A DNA stretch of 13,587 nucleotides from an uncultured Bacteroidales bacterium (lineage in GTDB: Bacteria > Bacteroidota > Bacteroidia > Bacteroidales > Paludibacteraceae). A program made the translations under genes and the position numbers. Below the pieces are notes generated by a model. That model saw only the letters and a program-made list of their open reading frames with translations, was not told where the DNA came from and searched no databases. Positions 12,256-13,587 of the stretch are shown piece by piece. Numbering within the stretch: position 1 is the stretch's first letter; the number at the start of each line of letters is the position of its first letter. The DNA lies in NCBI GenBank assembly GCA_946619625.1, contig CAMOMF010000198.1:1-13587 (forward strand), given 5' to 3'.

Positions 12256-13587
12256 ATGAAGGAATTGAAACTGATTCAGTCCGACCCGTACCTGAAGCCT
12301 TACGCACGTGCTATTGAAGGGCGGTACGAGTACTTTCTCCGTAGAGAGAAGGAACTGACAGCCGGTAAACCGTTGCGTGATTTTGCCGATGGTTATTTGT
12401 ATTATGGACTTCACCAGACAGCCAAAGGGTGGGTCTTCCGTGAGTGGGCGCCTAATGCCACCGCAATCTACATGATAGGCGACTTCAACCATTGGCATAA
12501 GTCCGAAGGTTATCGCCTGCAGTCGCTCGGTAACGGCAATTGGGAAATCTCTCTGCCCAAGAAAGCCCTGCAGCATGGTCAACTGTTCAAACTGCTGGTA
12601 GAGTGGTATGGCGGTGCGGGTGAACGTATTCCTTCGTATGCTACGCGTGTGGTGCAGGACGACCGTACGAAGATATTCTCTGCACAGGTGTGGGCACCCA
12701 AGTCGTACAAGTTTGCACACAAACTGCCGGTGAAGACCAACCGCAATAATTCAGGATTGTTCATTTATGAGTGCCATATAGGCATGGCAGGCAGCGAAGA
12801 ACGTGTTGCCACTTACGAAGAGTTCCGCCTGAATGTCCTTCCGCGTGTGGAGGCACTCGGCTACAACTGCATCCAGATAATGGCCATCCAGGAACATCCG
12901 TATTACGGTTCGTTCGGTTACCATGTGAGCAGTTTCTTTGCCGCGTCATCGCGTTTCGGTACGCCCGAAGAGTTGAAAGCCCTGATTGATGATGCACACG
13001 GCAGGGGTATCGCGGTCATCATGGACCTGGTTCATTCCCACGCTGTGAAGAACGAACTGGAGGGGCTCGGCAATTTTGACGGCACACCCTATCAGTATTT
13101 CCATGAAGGTGTCCGTCGCGAGCATCCGGCTTGGGACTCGCTCTGCTTCGATTACCAAAAACCGCAGGTCATTCATTTCCTGCTTTCCAACTGCAAGTTC
13201 TGGTTGGACGAATATAATTTCGACGGCTTCCGTTTCGACGGAGTGACCTCCATGATTTACCGCTCTCACGGTCTGGGGGAGGATTTCAACGGATACGATT
13301 CCTACTATAACATGAATCAGGACGGTGATGCCATCTGCTACCTTACCTTGGCGAACAAACTGATTCACCAGGTTCGCAGGTCAGCGGTGACTATTGCCGA
13401 GGAGATGTCAGGCATGCCGGGTTTGGCTTCGCCTATCAAGGACGGCGGCATGGGCTTCGACTATCGTTTGGCGATGGGTATTCCCGATTTCTGGATCAAG
13501 ATGATTAAAGAGGTGAAAGACGAGGACTGGAAGGCTGGTCATATCCTTTACGAGATGACCAACCGGCGCCAGGACGAGAAAACCATC
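12256..13587 (+). CDS. glgB: 1,4-alpha-glucan branching enzyme, eukaryote-like (3' end cut by window edge)
   Basis: The first 444 codons are visible and remain open to the window end. The enzyme creates alpha-1,6 branches in glycogen. The N-terminal part (about 45-115, YYGLHQTAKGWVFREWAPNA then GDFNHW) is the CBM48 module. The GH13 barrel follows, with DLVHSHAVKN (257-266), NFDGFRFDGVTSM (321-333) with the predicted nucleophile D328, and TIAEEMSGMPG (379-390) with the predicted acid/base E382. The closeness to the FDGFRFDGVTSM, GFDYRLAMGIPD and TNRR motifs of animal and plant branching enzymes places it in the eukaryote-like GH13 group rather than with E. coli GlgB. About 220 further residues are expected beyond the window. 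The ATG at 12256 follows the previous stop by 20 bases. Confidence 0.95.
   Translation, partial: MKELKLIQSDPYLKPYARAIEGRYEYFLRREKELTAGKPLRDFADGYLYYGLHQTAKGWVFREWAPNATAIYMIGDFNHWHKSEGYRLQSLGNGNWEISLPKKALQHGQLFKLLVEWYGGAGERIPSYATRVVQDDRTKIFSAQVWAPKSYKFAHKLPVKTNRNNSGLFIYECHIGMAGSEERVATYEEFRLNVLPRVEALGYNCIQIMAIQEHPYYGSFGYHVSSFFAASSRFGTPEELKALIDDAHGRGIAVIMDLVHSHAVKNELEGLGNFDGTPYQYFHEGVRREHPAWDSLCFDYQKPQVIHFLLSNCKFWLDEYNFDGFRFDGVTSMIYRSHGLGEDFNGYDSYYNMNQDGDAICYLTLANKLIHQVRRSAVTIAEEMSGMPGLASPIKDGGMGFDYRLAMGIPDFWIKMIKEVKDEDWKAGHILYEMTNRRQDEKTI

Overview
The window is a chromosomal segment from a Bacteroidota bacterium, almost certainly of the order Bacteroidales. The evidence is consistent across the window. 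Promoters carry the Bacteroidota signature (TTTG or TTG near -33, TAnnTTTG near -7, about 20 bases apart). Leaders are AT-rich with poor Shine-Dalgarno sites, while genes are GC-richer. The gene families are also typical of this group: a two-subunit KorAB ferredoxin oxidoreductase, a small membrane protein directly before mutL, a lipoprotein metallophosphatase, a DUF2582 winged-helix protein and a eukaryote-type glycogen branching enzyme. I cannot name the genus.

Left part, about 1-2810, all genes on the minus strand: this is the accessory section. It holds the start of a probable DUF1016/YhcG-type nuclease gene cut by the window edge, a 119-residue protein I cannot assign, and a 486-residue DUF3987-type P-loop protein with a C-terminal winged-helix-like segment. 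The DNA between these genes is unusually structured. It contains a nine-G run, an 11-base tandem repeat running into a long hairpin, a 17-base perfect inverted repeat, two operator-like palindromes at one promoter, a nested-hairpin leader, and a cluster with two mutually exclusive hairpins.

Middle part, about 2819-5800, minus strand: a two-gene operon korA-korB for a 2-oxoacid (probably 2-oxoglutarate):ferredoxin oxidoreductase, with a clear promoter at 5765-5796. It is divergent from the plus-strand lipoprotein gene at 5967.

Right part, 5814-13587, plus strand: housekeeping genes. They are a TPR lipoprotein with an OmpA-like stretch, a small membrane protein followed closely by mutL and a calcineurin-like lipoprotein phosphatase, acpP alone between a promoter and a strong terminator, a DUF2582 winged-helix protein with its own promoter and terminator, and then a YhcH/YiaL-family protein followed after 20 bases by a glycogen branching enzyme that runs off the window.

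The most notable observations are the structured cis elements around the DUF3987 gene, a shared TTGCATAT-containing promoter architecture in front of four housekeeping units, and a MutL whose C-terminal endonuclease motifs are eroded. I did not find a CRISPR array, tRNA, rRNA, transposase or integrase.
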